A stretch of 64,000 nucleotides of DNA from Polynucleobacter sp. MWH-UH23A (GTDB taxonomy: Bacteria > Pseudomonadota > Gammaproteobacteria > Burkholderiales > Burkholderiaceae): NCBI RefSeq assembly GCF_040409805.1, contig NZ_CP099572.1, positions 1,984,001 through 2,048,000 on the forward strand, written 5' to 3'. Under the pieces are notes generated by a model. The model saw only the letters and a list, made by a program, of their open reading frames with translations. It had not been told where the DNA came from and made no database searches. Within the stretch, counting starts at the first letter, position 1, and each line of letters begins with the position of its first letter. Positions 38,655 to 49,016 of this stretch are shown here, one piece after another. The translations under genes were made by a program, and so were the position numbers.

Positions 38655-40168
38655 GCCACCTCGCTTGCTTGACGCAAATGCCAATCAGTGGCTTGCTGAT
38701 ATTGATGCGCGATTTGTAATAGATGAGCCTCAGAAAAATAATTGCCGATCAACTGCATTCCAATTGGCAAATTGTTTGCATTAAATCCACAAGGCGTACT
38801 CATTGCGGGTAAGCCAGCGAGATTAGTAGACAGCGTATAGATATCTTCCAAATACATTTGCACGGGATCTTTTGACTTCTCACCCAAGCGCCAAGCCACA
38901 TCAGGCGCCACGGGCCCCAAGATGACGTCGCACTCTTTAAATGCTGCCTGAAAGTCTGAAGCAATAATGCGTCGTATTTTTTGAGCTTGCAAATAATATG
39001 CGTCGTAGTAACCATGACAAAGAACGTAAGTTCCAATCATGATGCGACGTCTTACCTCCGCACCAAATCCCTCAGTGCGAGATTTTTGATACATATCACC
39101 GAGATCTTTGTATTCGCTAGCGCGATGCCCATAACGTACACCATCGAAGCGACTCAAATTACTGGATGCTTCCGCCGGTGCTAATACGTAATACACCGGT
39201 ATTGATAATTTCGTTTTCGGCAGACTGACTTCAACTAATTTAGCACCCAAGCTTTCCAACAGTTTTGCGGCTTCGTTTACTGACTTTGCAACATCTGCAG
39301 ATAGGCCCTCAGCAAAAAACTCTTTTGGCAAGCCAACTCTCAAACCTTCTAAAGGTTTTGCGGGATTTGCATTACCCTCTTGCCAAGCTTGATTGAGGTA
39401 ACGTCCATAGTCCTCACCAGAATCAGACAAAGAAGTGGAATCACGCGGATCATGCGAAGACATCGCCGTCAGCAACAAGGCACAGTCTTCCGCCGTTTTA
39501 CCCATCGGACCAGCTTGATCCAAAGAGGATGCATAGGCAATCATGCCGTAGCGAGAAACGCGCCCATATGTGGGCTTAATTCCTGTTAGACCACAAAATG
39601 CCGCTGGCTGACGAATTGAGCCGCCAGTATCCGTACCTGTGGCTATTGGCGCCAAACCTGCGGCAACAGCTGCAGCTGATCCTCCAGATGAACCGCCAGC
39701 AACACAGGATGCATTCCATGGATTTAGCACTGGACCATAGGCCGAATTCTCGTTTGATGAACCCATCGCAAACTCATCCATATTGGTTTTGCCCAGACAA
39801 ACCATCCCAGCACCATTCGGGTTATTGACGTCTGGAATTCCTAGATTGGCGACCACAGTTGCATCGAAAGGGCTTTGATAATCAGCCAAGATTTTGGAGG
39901 CGGCAGTGGTCTTCCATCCGCAGGTTACAAAGACATCTTTATGCGCAACTGGGATGCCGGTCAATTTACCTGCTTTACCAGCAGAAATGAGTGAGTCCGC
40001 TTTATTTGCTTGATCTAAACTTAAGTGAGCATTCACATCAATGAATGCATTCCACCGCTTTTCAGACTCAATGCGATCCAAAAAATATTGCGTTAGCTCT
40101 TTGCTGGACACCTCTTTTGCAGCCAGCGCTTTTGCCATTAAGGCAACGGAAGTGTTGTGCCAACTCAT
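38651..40168 (-). CDS. gatA: Asp-tRNA(Asn)/Glu-tRNA(Gln) amidotransferase subunit A
   Basis: GatA is the glutaminase subunit that supplies ammonia to GatB. The 505-residue amidase-signature protein has the Ser-cisSer-Lys triad: Lys in IPVAHKD, cis-Ser and nucleophile in [17 protein letters not shown] and [31 protein letters not shown] and YRTEGFG-like blocks ([15 protein letters not shown]) follow. It overlaps gatC and gatB by 4 bp each, so the three genes are one operon in the order C-A-B. Confidence 0.96.
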   Translation of the reverse strand: MSWHNTSVALMAKALAAKEVSSKELTQYFLDRIESEKRWNAFIDVNAHLSLDQANKADSLISAGKAGKLTGIPVAHKDVFVTCGWKTTAASKILADYQSPFDATVVANLGIPDVNNPNGAGMVCLGKTNMDEFAMGSSNENSAYGPVLNPWNASCVAGGSSGGSAAAVAAGLAPIATGTDTGGSIRQPAAFCGLTGIKPTYGRVSRYGMIAYASSLDQAGPMGKTAEDCALLLTAMSSHDPRDSTSLSDSGEDYGRYLNQAWQEGNANPAKPLEGLRVGLPKEFFAEGLSADVAKSVNEAAKLLESLGAKLVEVSLPKTKLSIPVYYVLAPAEASSNLSRFDGVRYGHRASEYKDLGDMYQKSRTEGFGAEVRRRIMIGTYVLCHGYYDAYYLQAQKIRRIIASDFQAAFKECDVILGPVAPDVAWRLGEKSKDPVQMYLEDIYTLSTNLAGLPAMSTPCGFNANNLPIGMQLIGNYFSEAHLLQIAHQYQQATDWHLRQASEVA

Positions 40169-40458
40169 TCAATCACCTTCGGAACCAAGAAGTAGCCATC
40201 TTGCTGGGCGGGGGCGGATTGCATGTTTTCGGTACGCTGATCAGACTCTGTTACCTGGTCAGTGCGCAATGGCTGAGCCAGTTCACGCAAAAACAAAATG
40301 GGGTGAGCAAGTGGTTCAAGGCCCTCAGTATTAACAGCCTGCATTTCCTCAACAAGGGAAAAAACAGCCTGCAACTGAGGTAAAACTGCCTCGGCCTCTG
40401 CTTGGCTTAACTCAAGCCTGGAAAGGTGCGCAATGCGCTGAACATCATCAAGTTTCAT
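40165..40458 (-). CDS. gatC: Asp-tRNA(Asn)/Glu-tRNA(Gln) amidotransferase subunit C
   Basis: GatC is the small clamp subunit that holds GatA and GatB together. The 97-residue protein starts [19 protein letters not shown], typical for the family, and contains [25 protein letters not shown] and a C-terminal FLVPKVIE. It is the first gene of gatCAB and diverges from mreB across 60 bp, which must contain both promoters. Confidence 0.94.
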   Translation of the reverse strand: MKLDDVQRIAHLSRLELSQAEAEAVLPQLQAVFSLVEEMQAVNTEGLEPLAHPILFLRELAQPLRTDQVTESDQRTENMQSAPAQQDGYFLVPKVIE

Positions 40459-40494
40459 GGGGCTTAGAGTATCATCTCAAAATATTTTCATTAA

Positions 40495-41562
<1,068 letters not shown>

Positions 41563-41586
41563 ACGACATACTCGTCGACCAAGGAA

Positions 41587-42516
41587 TTGCAACATAGCGC
41601 TCCACCACTTTTCAGACAGGGCATTCCGGCCTTACTCAAACTGATTGTCTGTCTGTCAATCAGCATCGCTCTGATGCTGATTGATTTTCGTTTTAAAGCA
41701 CTCGACCCTATTCGAAATTATGCAAATTGGGTTTTGCGTCCGCTTGAATACATCATGATGGCGCCACGCAATGCATTTGAGGCTACATCAGAATATTTCA
41801 CAACGCGCTCCACTTTAGAAAAAGAAAATCAGATCATGAAAGTTCGTCAAGCCGAGCTTTCTTTATTGGCGAATCAATCTGAATTTTTGATGATCGAAAA
41901 TCAGAATTTGCGCGAGTTAACGGCGCTGCAAAAACAGGTTCCATTTAAAACTTTGCCTGTTGAAATCTTGTTTAATCCGCCCAACCCTATTTCACAAAGA
42001 ATTGTGATTAATCGAGGCAGCAATGACGGCTTAAAACTGGGCAACCCAATCGCCAATGACATTGGCATTCTTGGTCAGGTAGTAAGACTCTACGAGCGGT
42101 CTGCGGAAGTATCACTGCTAGAAGATCGAGATTTTGCGGTTCCTGTCCAAGTGGCCAGGAATGGCCTCAGAGCGGCTGTTTTTGGTGCCGGGCGCGGTAA
42201 CCCTCTGGAATTACGCTACCTCCCTGTAGCAAGCGACCTAGAAGTTGGCGATGTCTTGCTAACCTCTGGCATTGATGGAGTCTATCCGCCCGGATTTGCG
42301 GTCGCCGTCATTAGCAAAATTGAACGTAATGTGGATAAAAACTCTTCCAACGTGTTTTGCGAACCCGTGGGGGCTGTAAATCGCTATCGCCAAGCCTTGG
42401 CCCTTCTATACGACCCTCAATTTGACGCCAAAGCGCCTAGCAACATTAAGCCCACTCCTGGAGCTCAAAGCAACACTCCTGGTCGCCGTCAAACTCGCGC
42501 AAGGGGTATGCAATGA
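41587..42516 (+). CDS. mreC: Rod shape-determining protein MreC
   Basis: MreC is a bitopic protein with a periplasmic coiled coil and beta domains that links MreB to the wall synthases. The 309-residue protein has a TM at about residues 15-35, a coiled coil around residues 75-115 (TRSTLEKENQIMKVRQAELSLL), and the paired beta domains with INRGSNDGLKLGNPI and TSGIDGVYPPGFAVAVI. The start is TTG, giving MQHSAPPLFRQG, which fits Burkholderiaceae MreC N-termini; AAGGA lies unusually close to it. Confidence 0.94.
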   Translation: MQHSAPPLFRQGIPALLKLIVCLSISIALMLIDFRFKALDPIRNYANWVLRPLEYIMMAPRNAFEATSEYFTTRSTLEKENQIMKVRQAELSLLANQSEFLMIENQNLRELTALQKQVPFKTLPVEILFNPPNPISQRIVINRGSNDGLKLGNPIANDIGILGQVVRLYERSAEVSLLEDRDFAVPVQVARNGLRAAVFGAGRGNPLELRYLPVASDLEVGDVLLTSGIDGVYPPGFAVAVISKIERNVDKNSSNVFCEPVGAVNRYRQALALLYDPQFDAKAPSNIKPTPGAQSNTPGRRQTRARGMQ

Positions 42517-43037
42517 TCGATTTTCAAAGTGGCTATATCTTGCGTCCGGTCAATCCGGTGTTTATCTATTTCAGTTTATTTTGCGCGCTGCTGCTGAATC
42601 TTTTGCCTATCGGAAATTATGGGTGGGTACCTGATTGGTTAATCATTTGCATTGTGTTTTGGAATATTCACCAACATCATTACGTTGGGGTTATTTGGGC
42701 GTTCATTCTTGGATTACTCATGGATGTGCACAATTCTGATCTACTGGGATTACATGCATTTAGTTACTCCTTGGTTGCATACATTGCAATCTCTTGGCAT
42801 CGACGTATTGTCGCTTTAACTGTTTTATCGCAGGCTCTTCACCTCATACCGATATTTTTATTGGTTTCTCTTTTTCCCGTTTTAGCACATTGGCTACTTA
42901 GCGGAGAGCTTTACTGGTGGGCCTTAACGGGCACCATTCAAGCTTTGATAGAGGCAGCGCTTTGGCCCTTAGCAATACGCATTTTATTGGCGCCCCAACG
43001 TCGACCAATAGACGTTGATCACAATCGCCCGCTTTAA
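42513..43037 (+). CDS. mreD: Rod shape-determining protein MreD
   Basis: MreD is a small polytopic membrane protein of the rod complex. The 174-residue sequence has about five to six hydrophobic segments, including VFIYFSLFCALLLNLLP, VPDWLIICIVFWNIH, VGVIWAFILGLLMDV (with the conserved G and D) and LGLHAFSYSLVAYIAI. The start overlaps the mreC stop by 4 bp (ATGA), so translation is coupled. Confidence 0.93.
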   Translation: MIDFQSGYILRPVNPVFIYFSLFCALLLNLLPIGNYGWVPDWLIICIVFWNIHQHHYVGVIWAFILGLLMDVHNSDLLGLHAFSYSLVAYIAISWHRRIVALTVLSQALHLIPIFLLVSLFPVLAHWLLSGELYWWALTGTIQALIEAALWPLAIRILLAPQRRPIDVDHNRPL

Positions 43038-43045
43038 GAAGCTGA

Positions 43046-44953
43046 ATGGTTTCTTTTAAAAAACCGAATCTCGATTCCTTTCAAGAGCGCATTCACATTG
43101 CGACCTTGTTTGTTACTTTCTGCTTTTTGCTTTTAGTTACACGTCTCGTATGGCTACAATTAATTAGTCATAGCAAATATGCGCTTCTTGCTGAAAGTAA
43201 TCGCATTGCACTTGTACCTGCACCCGCTAACCGTGGATTAATTATTGATCGCAATGGCATTGTAATTGGTCGCAATTACTCCGCATTAACGCTTGACGTT
43301 AATGCGGAAGAAGTCAAAGGTAACGTAGATCAACTGATCAACGAACTCTCTGAAATTATTGATATCTCCCCAAGAGATCGTCGTAACTTCAAGCGCTCCC
43401 TAGAAGATTCTCGCAACATGGGCACAATTCCCCTACGCTCCATGCTGAATGAGGCTGAAACTGCCCGTTTTATGGCTAACCGCTACCGTTTTCCTGGCGT
43501 GGAGATTCGGGCAAGAAACTTCCGTGAATATCCCTATAACGAATTAGCCTCGCACTTGGTTGGCTATATCGGTCGCGTTTCGCAGCGCGATAAAGAGCGC
43601 ATGCAAGCCGAAATTGAGAACTCTAAGACCGACGATCCAGATGCATTGCAAGCCTCTTTCTTACCAGGCATTCAATACGTAGGAAAAATTGGCCTGGAGC
43701 AGAGCTATGAAACTGTTTTGCGTGGTGTGCCTGGATATGATCAGGTTGAAATTACAGCAGGTGGAAAACCGATACGCACGCTCTCTAGCTCACCCTCTGT
43801 TCCAGGGAAAAATATTGTGTTGTCAGTTGATGTCAAGCTGCAGTATTTAGTCGAACAACTTTATGGAAATTTCCGCGGCGCATTCGTTGCAATCGAACCA
43901 GAAACTGGTGATGTATTGGCATTTGTTTCTAAGCCAAATTTCAACCCCAATGATTTTGTTGAAGGCATTGACTCCGTGACCTGGAAAGAGTTAAACGACT
44001 CGCCACAAAAACCTTTATATAATCGCCCACTCAAAGGCATCTACCCACCGGGATCAACCTACAAGCCATTCATGGCTTTAGCTGCCCTAGAAAATAAAAA
44101 GCGCACACCATCTCAAACCATTTCGGACCCTGGTTATTTTGATTTTGGTAACCACACTTTCCGCGATGATAAAAAAGGTGGGCATGGCATTGTGGACATG
44201 CAAAAGTCGATAGTTGAATCTTGTGATACCTATTACTACATGCTCGCCCGCGATATGGGCGTCAACATGATGCATGACTTCATGAAGCCATTTGGATTTG
44301 GTCAAATTACCGGTATTGATTTAGAAGGCGAAGCAAGGGGGGTTCTGCCATCTACCGATTGGAAGAAAAATACTTTCAAAAAACCAGAGCAGCAAAAGTG
44401 GTACGAAGGCGAGACTATTTCGCTCGGCATTGGTCAGGGATATAACTCGTTCACCATTCTTCAGCTTGCGCACGCTATGGCCAACTTAGCTAACAATGGC
44501 GTGGTAATGAAGCCCCACCTAGTCAAAGCTATCGAGGATCCATTTACACGCAATCGCGTACTCACAACCCCAAAAGAGAGTTATCGCATCGACCTTAGCT
44601 CAGAAAATATTGATGTCATTAAAAAAGCGATGGTTGAAGTAAATATTTCTGGCACTTCTGCCGCAGCATTCAGGGGTGCTGGATATGTAGCTGGCGGTAA
44701 AACAGGTACAGCCCAAGTCTTTAGCTTGAACTCGAAAGATTACAAGCATGGTGCCACAGCAGAGTTCTTACGCGATCATGCTCTTTACATTGCCTTTGCA
44801 CCTGCAGACAAGCCCACAATCGTTATTGCTATGGTTGTTGAGAATGCAGGCTTTGGCGCACAGTATGCCGCGCCTATCGCACGCAAGGCATTGGATTACT
44901 ATATTGAAGGCAAGTGGCCCAGGGAGGTTCCCGAATGGAAAAGAGCCCCATAA
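43046..44953 (+). CDS. mrdA: Penicillin-binding protein 2, elongation transpeptidase
   Basis: PBP2 cross-links peptidoglycan during cell elongation. The 635-residue protein has one N-terminal TM (about residues 20-40) and the dimerisation/pedestal domain with ANRGLIIDRNGIVIGRN and FPGVEIRARNFREYPYNELASHLVGYIG. The transpeptidase domain has the nucleophile in PPGSTYKP (SXXK), the second motif in ESCDTYY and GGKTGTAQ as the KTG box. It lies between mreD and rodA, as usual. The last 19 bp overlap the rodA start. Confidence 0.96.
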   Translation: MVSFKKPNLDSFQERIHIATLFVTFCFLLLVTRLVWLQLISHSKYALLAESNRIALVPAPANRGLIIDRNGIVIGRNYSALTLDVNAEEVKGNVDQLINELSEIIDISPRDRRNFKRSLEDSRNMGTIPLRSMLNEAETARFMANRYRFPGVEIRARNFREYPYNELASHLVGYIGRVSQRDKERMQAEIENSKTDDPDALQASFLPGIQYVGKIGLEQSYETVLRGVPGYDQVEITAGGKPIRTLSSSPSVPGKNIVLSVDVKLQYLVEQLYGNFRGAFVAIEPETGDVLAFVSKPNFNPNDFVEGIDSVTWKELNDSPQKPLYNRPLKGIYPPGSTYKPFMALAALENKKRTPSQTISDPGYFDFGNHTFRDDKKGGHGIVDMQKSIVESCDTYYYMLARDMGVNMMHDFMKPFGFGQITGIDLEGEARGVLPSTDWKKNTFKKPEQQKWYEGETISLGIGQGYNSFTILQLAHAMANLANNGVVMKPHLVKAIEDPFTRNRVLTTPKESYRIDLSSENIDVIKKAMVEVNISGTSAAAFRGAGYVAGGKTGTAQVFSLNSKDYKHGATAEFLRDHALYIAFAPADKPTIVIAMVVENAGFGAQYAAPIARKALDYYIEGKWPREVPEWKRAP

Positions 44954-46086
44954 AAAAATTTCAACCACTCTTCTTTAGTTTTTTTTCCGGCTTTGATCGC
45001 CATCTAGGCCTTATTTTGCTTGGCTTGGCAGCTGTTGGCTTTTTCACATTTTTATCTGCCAGCCAAAATACGCCTGTACAAATTGCAGATGAGCTTCGTA
45101 ATCTGGCTTTGTCATTTGCTGTAATGTGGTTAGTCTCTCGCATTCCACCAAAGTGGCTAGAAATAAGCGCTGTTTGGATTTATGGTCTTGGTGTTGCTCT
45201 GCTAGTTGCAGTCGCAGCCTTCGGATTAATCAAAAAAGGAGCGCGACGCTGGCTCAATATTGGAATTGTGATTCAGCCCTCTGAGATCATGAAGATTGCT
45301 ATGCCGCTAATGTTGGCTTGGTACTTCCAAAAACGAGAGGGCATCCAAAAAGCATGGGATTATGCTGTTGCCGGAATCATTTTGGCTATTCCTGTTTTTC
45401 TAATTGCGCGCCAACCCGATCTAGGAACTGCTTTATTGGTTTTCGCAGCAGGCCTTTACGTCATTATTTTGGCTGGCCTTCCCTGGAGATGGATACTGCC
45501 CTTCGTAGGGGTTGGCATGATTGGCATCCTCTTAATCATTATTTTTGGCAGCACTATTTGTGCGCATGATGTTGCATGGCCTTTTGTACACAACTATCAA
45601 AAGCATCGTATATGCACGCTACTAGATCCCAGTAGCGACCCGCTAGGCAAAGGCTTTCACACCATTCAATCCATGATCGCCATAGGCTCGGGTGGCTTTT
45701 TTGGCAAAGGCTGGTTTCAAGGTACGCAAGCACATTTGGAATTTATTCCAGAAAAACATACTGACTTTGTATTTGCAGTTTTCTCTGAAGAGTTTGGTTT
45801 GCTTGGCAACTTAATATTAATTGGACTTTTCTTTGCCCTTATCAAACGCGGTCTCACAATTTCAGCAAGCGCACCCAATTTATTCACGCGATTACTGGGG
45901 GCTGCAGTAACACTCATTTTCTTTACCTATGCTTTCGTGAACATTGGCATGGTAAGTGGATTGCTCCCAGTGGTTGGCGTTCCATTGCCATTTATTAGTT
46001 ATGGAGGCACTGCGCTAGTCACGCTAGGATTTGGTGCGGGTATCTTGATGAGCATTCATCGACACCGTCGATTAGTTCAAAGTTGA
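44935..46086 (+). CDS. rodA: Rod shape-determining peptidoglycan glycosyltransferase RodA
   Basis: RodA is the SEDS-family glycosyltransferase that works with PBP2. From the ATG chosen it has 383 residues and about ten TM segments. Signature blocks are KGARRWLNIGIVIQPSEIMKI, ARQPDLGTALLVFAAGL, the Asp-containing HTDFVFAVFSEEFG, and GLLPVVGVPLPFISYGGTALV. A GGGAGG site lies before the ATG, which overlaps the mrdA end; an ATG seven codons earlier is less likely. A strong terminator follows the gene. Confidence 0.95.
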   Translation: MEKSPIKKFQPLFFSFFSGFDRHLGLILLGLAAVGFFTFLSASQNTPVQIADELRNLALSFAVMWLVSRIPPKWLEISAVWIYGLGVALLVAVAAFGLIKKGARRWLNIGIVIQPSEIMKIAMPLMLAWYFQKREGIQKAWDYAVAGIILAIPVFLIARQPDLGTALLVFAAGLYVIILAGLPWRWILPFVGVGMIGILLIIIFGSTICAHDVAWPFVHNYQKHRICTLLDPSSDPLGKGFHTIQSMIAIGSGGFFGKGWFQGTQAHLEFIPEKHTDFVFAVFSEEFGLLGNLILIGLFFALIKRGLTISASAPNLFTRLLGAAVTLIFFTYAFVNIGMVSGLLPVVGVPLPFISYGGTALVTLGFGAGILMSIHRHRRLVQS

Positions 46087-46140
46087 TGCAGCGGGCTCTT
46101 TATTTTTCATTCTTATGATGGCTTTTTTATTTCCAGTAAT

Positions 46141-46168
46141 AAAAAAGCCCGGCATGCCGGGCTTTTTT
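46141..46168. terminator. Bidirectional rho-independent terminator between rodA and hupB
   Basis: A-run, GCCCGGC, two-base centre AT, GCCGGGC, then a run of six Ts form a perfect dyad that works on both strands. It closes the rod-shape operon on the plus strand and hupB on the minus strand. This is the clearest terminator in the window. Confidence 0.95.
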
Positions 46169-46183
46169 ATTAACAATGAAGAA

Positions 46184-46468
46184 TTACTTCTTACGCTTGT
46201 TAACTGAGTCTTTAAATGCTTTACCTGCAGAAAACTTAACAGTTTTAGCAGCAGCGATTTTGAGTGGCTCGCCAGTTTTTGGGTTGCGGCCCATACGCGC
46301 TGCGCGCTTACCAGAAGCAAAAGTACCAAAACCGATCAGTTGTACTGAATCACCTTTAGTTACAGCTTTAATAATGTTCTCAATAGCAGAATTCAATGCG
46401 AATTCTGCTTTAGCTTTAGAGATCTCCGCGTCGTCAGCAATCGCTGCGATTAGTTCGGCTTTGTTCAA
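46184..46468 (-). CDS. hupB: DNA-binding protein HU
   Basis: HU is a small histone-like dimer that bends DNA. The protein has 94 residues with the family start [43 protein letters not shown] in the arm region, and a [13 protein letters not shown] end. The frame is open 12 codons further up, but the proper start is a TTG, which follows AAGGAG at good distance and gives the standard HU N-terminus. Its promoter and terminator are both visible. Confidence 0.95.
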   Translation of the reverse strand: MNKAELIAAIADDAEISKAKAEFALNSAIENIIKAVTKGDSVQLIGFGTFASGKRAARMGRNPKTGEPLKIAAAKTVKFSAGKAFKDSVNKRKK

Positions 46469-46532
46469 GTGAAACTCCTTATAGATATTGATGTCGGCGC
46501 ACATTGCGCTTCCATGATTTTAACCACAAAAA

Positions 46533-46561
46533 ATTATAAAAATAAAGCTTAGTTACAACAA
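46533..46561 (-). promoter_or_regulatory. Probable hupB promoter
   Basis: On the minus strand TTGTTG and a perfect TATAAT are separated by 17 bases, about 65 bases before the hupB start. The -35 matches the consensus only in TTG, but spacing and the -10 are ideal. The leader then contains a GCGCA/TGCGC hairpin (46497-46509) ahead of the AAGGAG ribosome site. Confidence 0.6.
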
Positions 46562-46579
46562 TTTTAAAACCACCGCAAA

Positions 46580-46945
46580 TTAATCATTTATTACTTCTAC
46601 ACCAGAAACAAAATATTCTGTATCACCAAAACAGGTTGTCGGCAAACCGATATGTTGATCATACTTTATGGCAACTTTTTTTCCTAAGTTAGCATTTATT
46701 TTTTGCGCCACAGCATCATCACGCACCGTAAAGAGGAATTTTTCAGACATTGTTCCTGGCATAGAAACCATCGCCAATTCCCCCTCCCAAGTCTTGCAAA
46801 CATAGCCGCGCTTAGAGAATTTCTGCACGTAACCAGCCCTTTCTCCACTGCCATAGCTCCAAGTGAGCATTAGCCAGGTATATGCTGAAATACCCACTAA
46901 GCCAATTAAAACAAGGCTTAAGAGCCATTTTGTAAAGCTATTCAT
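46580..46945 (-). CDS. Small membrane-anchored protein of unknown function
   Basis: This 121-residue protein has one N-terminal hydrophobic segment (WLLSLVLIGLVGISAYTWLML) followed by a soluble part with YGSGERAGYVQKFSKRGYVCKTWEGEL and KKVAIKYDQHIGLPTTCFGDTEYFV. Two cysteines could form a disulfide. Similar proteins are common in proteobacteria, but I know no function. The start chosen follows AGGAG closely; an upstream extension of 15 codons is unlikely. A perfect FNR/Anr-type box lies in front, at a spacing that suits this gene. Confidence 0.75.
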   Translation of the reverse strand: MNSFTKWLLSLVLIGLVGISAYTWLMLTWSYGSGERAGYVQKFSKRGYVCKTWEGELAMVSMPGTMSEKFLFTVRDDAVAQKINANLGKKVAIKYDQHIGLPTTCFGDTEYFVSGVEVIND

Positions 46946-46995
46946 GCGGTGTTCTCCTATTTTTATCCACATTAACCCTAACTGAGACAACTCTC

Positions 46996-47009
46996 TTGAT
47001 TTACATCAA
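46996..47009. promoter_or_regulatory. Perfect FNR/Anr-type binding box
   Basis: TTGAT-TTAC-ATCAA matches the FNR/Anr consensus TTGAT-N4-ATCAA exactly. It lies in the divergent gap between the small membrane protein gene and the LpxO-like gene. On the minus strand TAATGT follows 21 bases after the box, close to the spacing of a class II activated promoter. On the plus strand TATAAG lies nearer, which would suit repression. The match is seen directly; the regulator and its target are inferred. Confidence 0.6.
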
Positions 47010-47096
47010 GTATAGGTGCTTATAAGAACAAGAAATAGTGTGCCGAGGCATTCGTTACAAATTAAAATTGATCCATCACTTTATTTGGCACAAGCA

Positions 47097-47999
47097 ATGC
47101 AAGCTCGTCACATTATTTTTTTTCTCTTTGTAGCATCAGCAATTTATGTCTATTTCAGAGGGAAAGTTCGTTTTGGCGTAGTGAGATCACTAACCGATTA
47201 CCAAGTTCTACTCGCCCCGATAAATGCTCTTTTGTATTTATTTTCAAAGGTGAAGGCGACCGCTTTTATTCCGGTAAGCCAATTCCCTGAAATGAAACCC
47301 TTGCAAGATAACTGGGAAATTATTCGTCAAGAAGCGCTTTCCTTAAATGCCGATGGTGCAATTGCTGCTGCCACTGGCTATAACGATATTGGCTTTAATT
47401 CCTTTTTTAGAACCGGCTGGAAACGTTTCCACTTGTATTGGTATGGCAAAGATTTGCCATCTGCCCAAACCAGCTGCCCCAAAACCGTTGCCTTGCTGAA
47501 ATCAATACCCTCGATTAAGGCCGCTATGTTTGCCTCCCTGCCACCAGGGGCAACGCTAGTGCGTCATCGCGACCCCTATGCTGGATCACTGCGTTATCAC
47601 ATTGGTTTAGTAACACCAAATGACCCTAAATGTTTTATCGATGTAGATGGTGAGCGTTACTTCTGGAAAGACGGCGAACCTGTCATGTTTGATGAAACAT
47701 TTATTCATTACGCCGCCAATGAAACAGATCATCAGCGCATTGTTTTGTTCTGCGACGTTGAAAGGCCTGTTCACACAAAAGTAGTGCAACTATTGAATCG
47801 CTGGTTTGGGCGCTATGTTATGAGTGCTGCCGCATCACAAAATGTTCCTGGCGAGAAGGTTGGTTTTGTCAACGTTTTATTTACTTATTTCTACCAGCTT
47901 CGCGCCCAAGCTAAAAAACTAAAAGCCAAGCACCGCTCGATTTATTACGTTGGCAAATGGATGCTGATCTTGGGAATTTTGTGGGCAATTTTTTGGTAG
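47097..47999 (+). CDS. LpxO-like aspartyl/asparaginyl beta-hydroxylase family dioxygenase
   Basis: This 300-residue protein belongs to the Fe(II)/2-oxoglutarate-dependent aspartyl/asparaginyl beta-hydroxylase family, in the membrane-anchored group of LpxO. LpxO 2-hydroxylates a lipid A acyl chain using O2. An N-terminal hydrophobic segment (IIFFLFVASAIYVYFRGKVRFG) precedes the core. The iron-binding part has LPPGATLVRHRDPYAGSLRYHIGL and DETFIHYAANETDHQRIVLFCDV, and a second hydrophobic segment ends the chain. The frame opens 27 codons earlier, but the ATG chosen gives the LpxO-like N-terminus. No strong SD is seen. Confidence 0.85.
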   Translation: MQARHIIFFLFVASAIYVYFRGKVRFGVVRSLTDYQVLLAPINALLYLFSKVKATAFIPVSQFPEMKPLQDNWEIIRQEALSLNADGAIAAATGYNDIGFNSFFRTGWKRFHLYWYGKDLPSAQTSCPKTVALLKSIPSIKAAMFASLPPGATLVRHRDPYAGSLRYHIGLVTPNDPKCFIDVDGERYFWKDGEPVMFDETFIHYAANETDHQRIVLFCDVERPVHTKVVQLLNRWFGRYVMSAAASQNVPGEKVGFVNVLFTYFYQLRAQAKKLKAKHRSIYYVGKWMLILGILWAIFW

Positions 48000-48021
48000 C
48001 CGCAAATCGATAGTTCAAATA

Positions 48022-48321
48022 TTAATCTGGCATTAGTGTTTGAATAATTTGTTCGGCGCCAATATCGCCCTGAATTTCAAGCCGTTTTTTGCGACTGTTT
48101 TGTCCAGAAATAAATTGAATTTGTTTTTGTGGCACCCTTAGCTGTTTAGATAACCATGCTACGAGCAACGCATTCGCCTTATTTTCAATTGGCGGGGCTT
48201 GTAGGGCGATTTTGAGGCAATCGTCATGCAAGCCTAGCACTTTGGTTTGCTTAGCGCCTGGCTGGCAGTGCAGACTCAGCATCATTCCTTTGGGGGTTTG
48301 TTTTAACCAAATTGGCGCCAT
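48022..48321 (-). CDS. DUF167/YggU family protein
   Basis: This 99-residue protein matches the DUF167 (YggU) family: LSLHCQPGAKQTKVLGLHDDCLKIALQAPPIENKANALLVAWLSK, followed by FISGQNSRKKRLEI. The family is widespread and structurally known, but its function is unknown. It lies on the minus strand between two plus-strand genes; its start is only 23 bp from the carbonic anhydrase start, so the two promoters overlap. Confidence 0.88.
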   Translation of the reverse strand: MAPIWLKQTPKGMMLSLHCQPGAKQTKVLGLHDDCLKIALQAPPIENKANALLVAWLSKQLRVPQKQIQFISGQNSRKKRLEIQGDIGAEQIIQTLMPD

Positions 48322-48344
48322 CAAACTACTTTAAACTTAAACCC

Positions 48345-49010
48345 ATGCCATATAAAAATTCTCGAGCTTTAGATCATCTCTTTGCAAGCAATCGCCAATG
48401 GGCCGAAGGTATGGTTGCTAAGGACCCAGATTTCTTTAAAAGGCTATTAAGTCAGCAGGCCCCTGAATATCTTTGGATTGGTTGTGCTGATAGCAGAGTG
48501 CCTGCAAATGAAATCGTAGACTTGTTGCCCGGCGAACTGTTTGTTCATCGCAATGTAGCCAATGTAGTTGTACACACTGACCTCAATTGCTTATCAGTTA
48601 TTCAATTTGCCATTGATCTTTTAAAGGTCAAACACATTTTGGTGGTTGGTCACTACGGATGTGCTGGTGTTCATGCAGCCCTGAGCGATAGAAGAGTAGG
48701 TCTTGCAGATAATTGGTTACGCCATGTAAAAGATGTTCATCAAAAGCACGAGCGCTATCTTGGTGATGTTTTGCCAACACCTAAGCGCCAAGATCGTTTA
48801 TGCGAACTCAATGTTATCGAACAAGTGGTGAATGTCGGTGAAACCACTATTGTTCAAGATGCTTGGTCTCGCGGCCAAGACTTGACAGTTCATGGCTGGG
48901 CTTATCGTTTGGATACTGGCCTAGTTAATGATCTTGGCATGTCTTGCAGCTCAACGGAAGAAATGTTGGATCGTTACGCAAAATCAATCAAACGTTACGA
49001 GTCAGAGTAA
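48345..49010 (+). CDS. can: Beta-class carbonic anhydrase
   Basis: This enzyme interconverts CO2 and bicarbonate. The 221-residue protein has the zinc-site motif GCADSRVPANEI (Cys and the Asp-Arg dyad) and the second part VVGHYGCAGVHAAL (His and Cys). HRNVANVVVHTDLN and VHGWAYRLDTGLV are typical of Can-type enzymes. An upstream in-frame codon would overlap yggU further; the ATG giving MPYKNSRALDHLF is the family-like start. Confidence 0.94.
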   Translation: MPYKNSRALDHLFASNRQWAEGMVAKDPDFFKRLLSQQAPEYLWIGCADSRVPANEIVDLLPGELFVHRNVANVVVHTDLNCLSVIQFAIDLLKVKHILVVGHYGCAGVHAALSDRRVGLADNWLRHVKDVHQKHERYLGDVLPTPKRQDRLCELNVIEQVVNVGETTIVQDAWSRGQDLTVHGWAYRLDTGLVNDLGMSCSSTEEMLDRYAKSIKRYESE

Positions 49011-49016
49011 AAGTTA

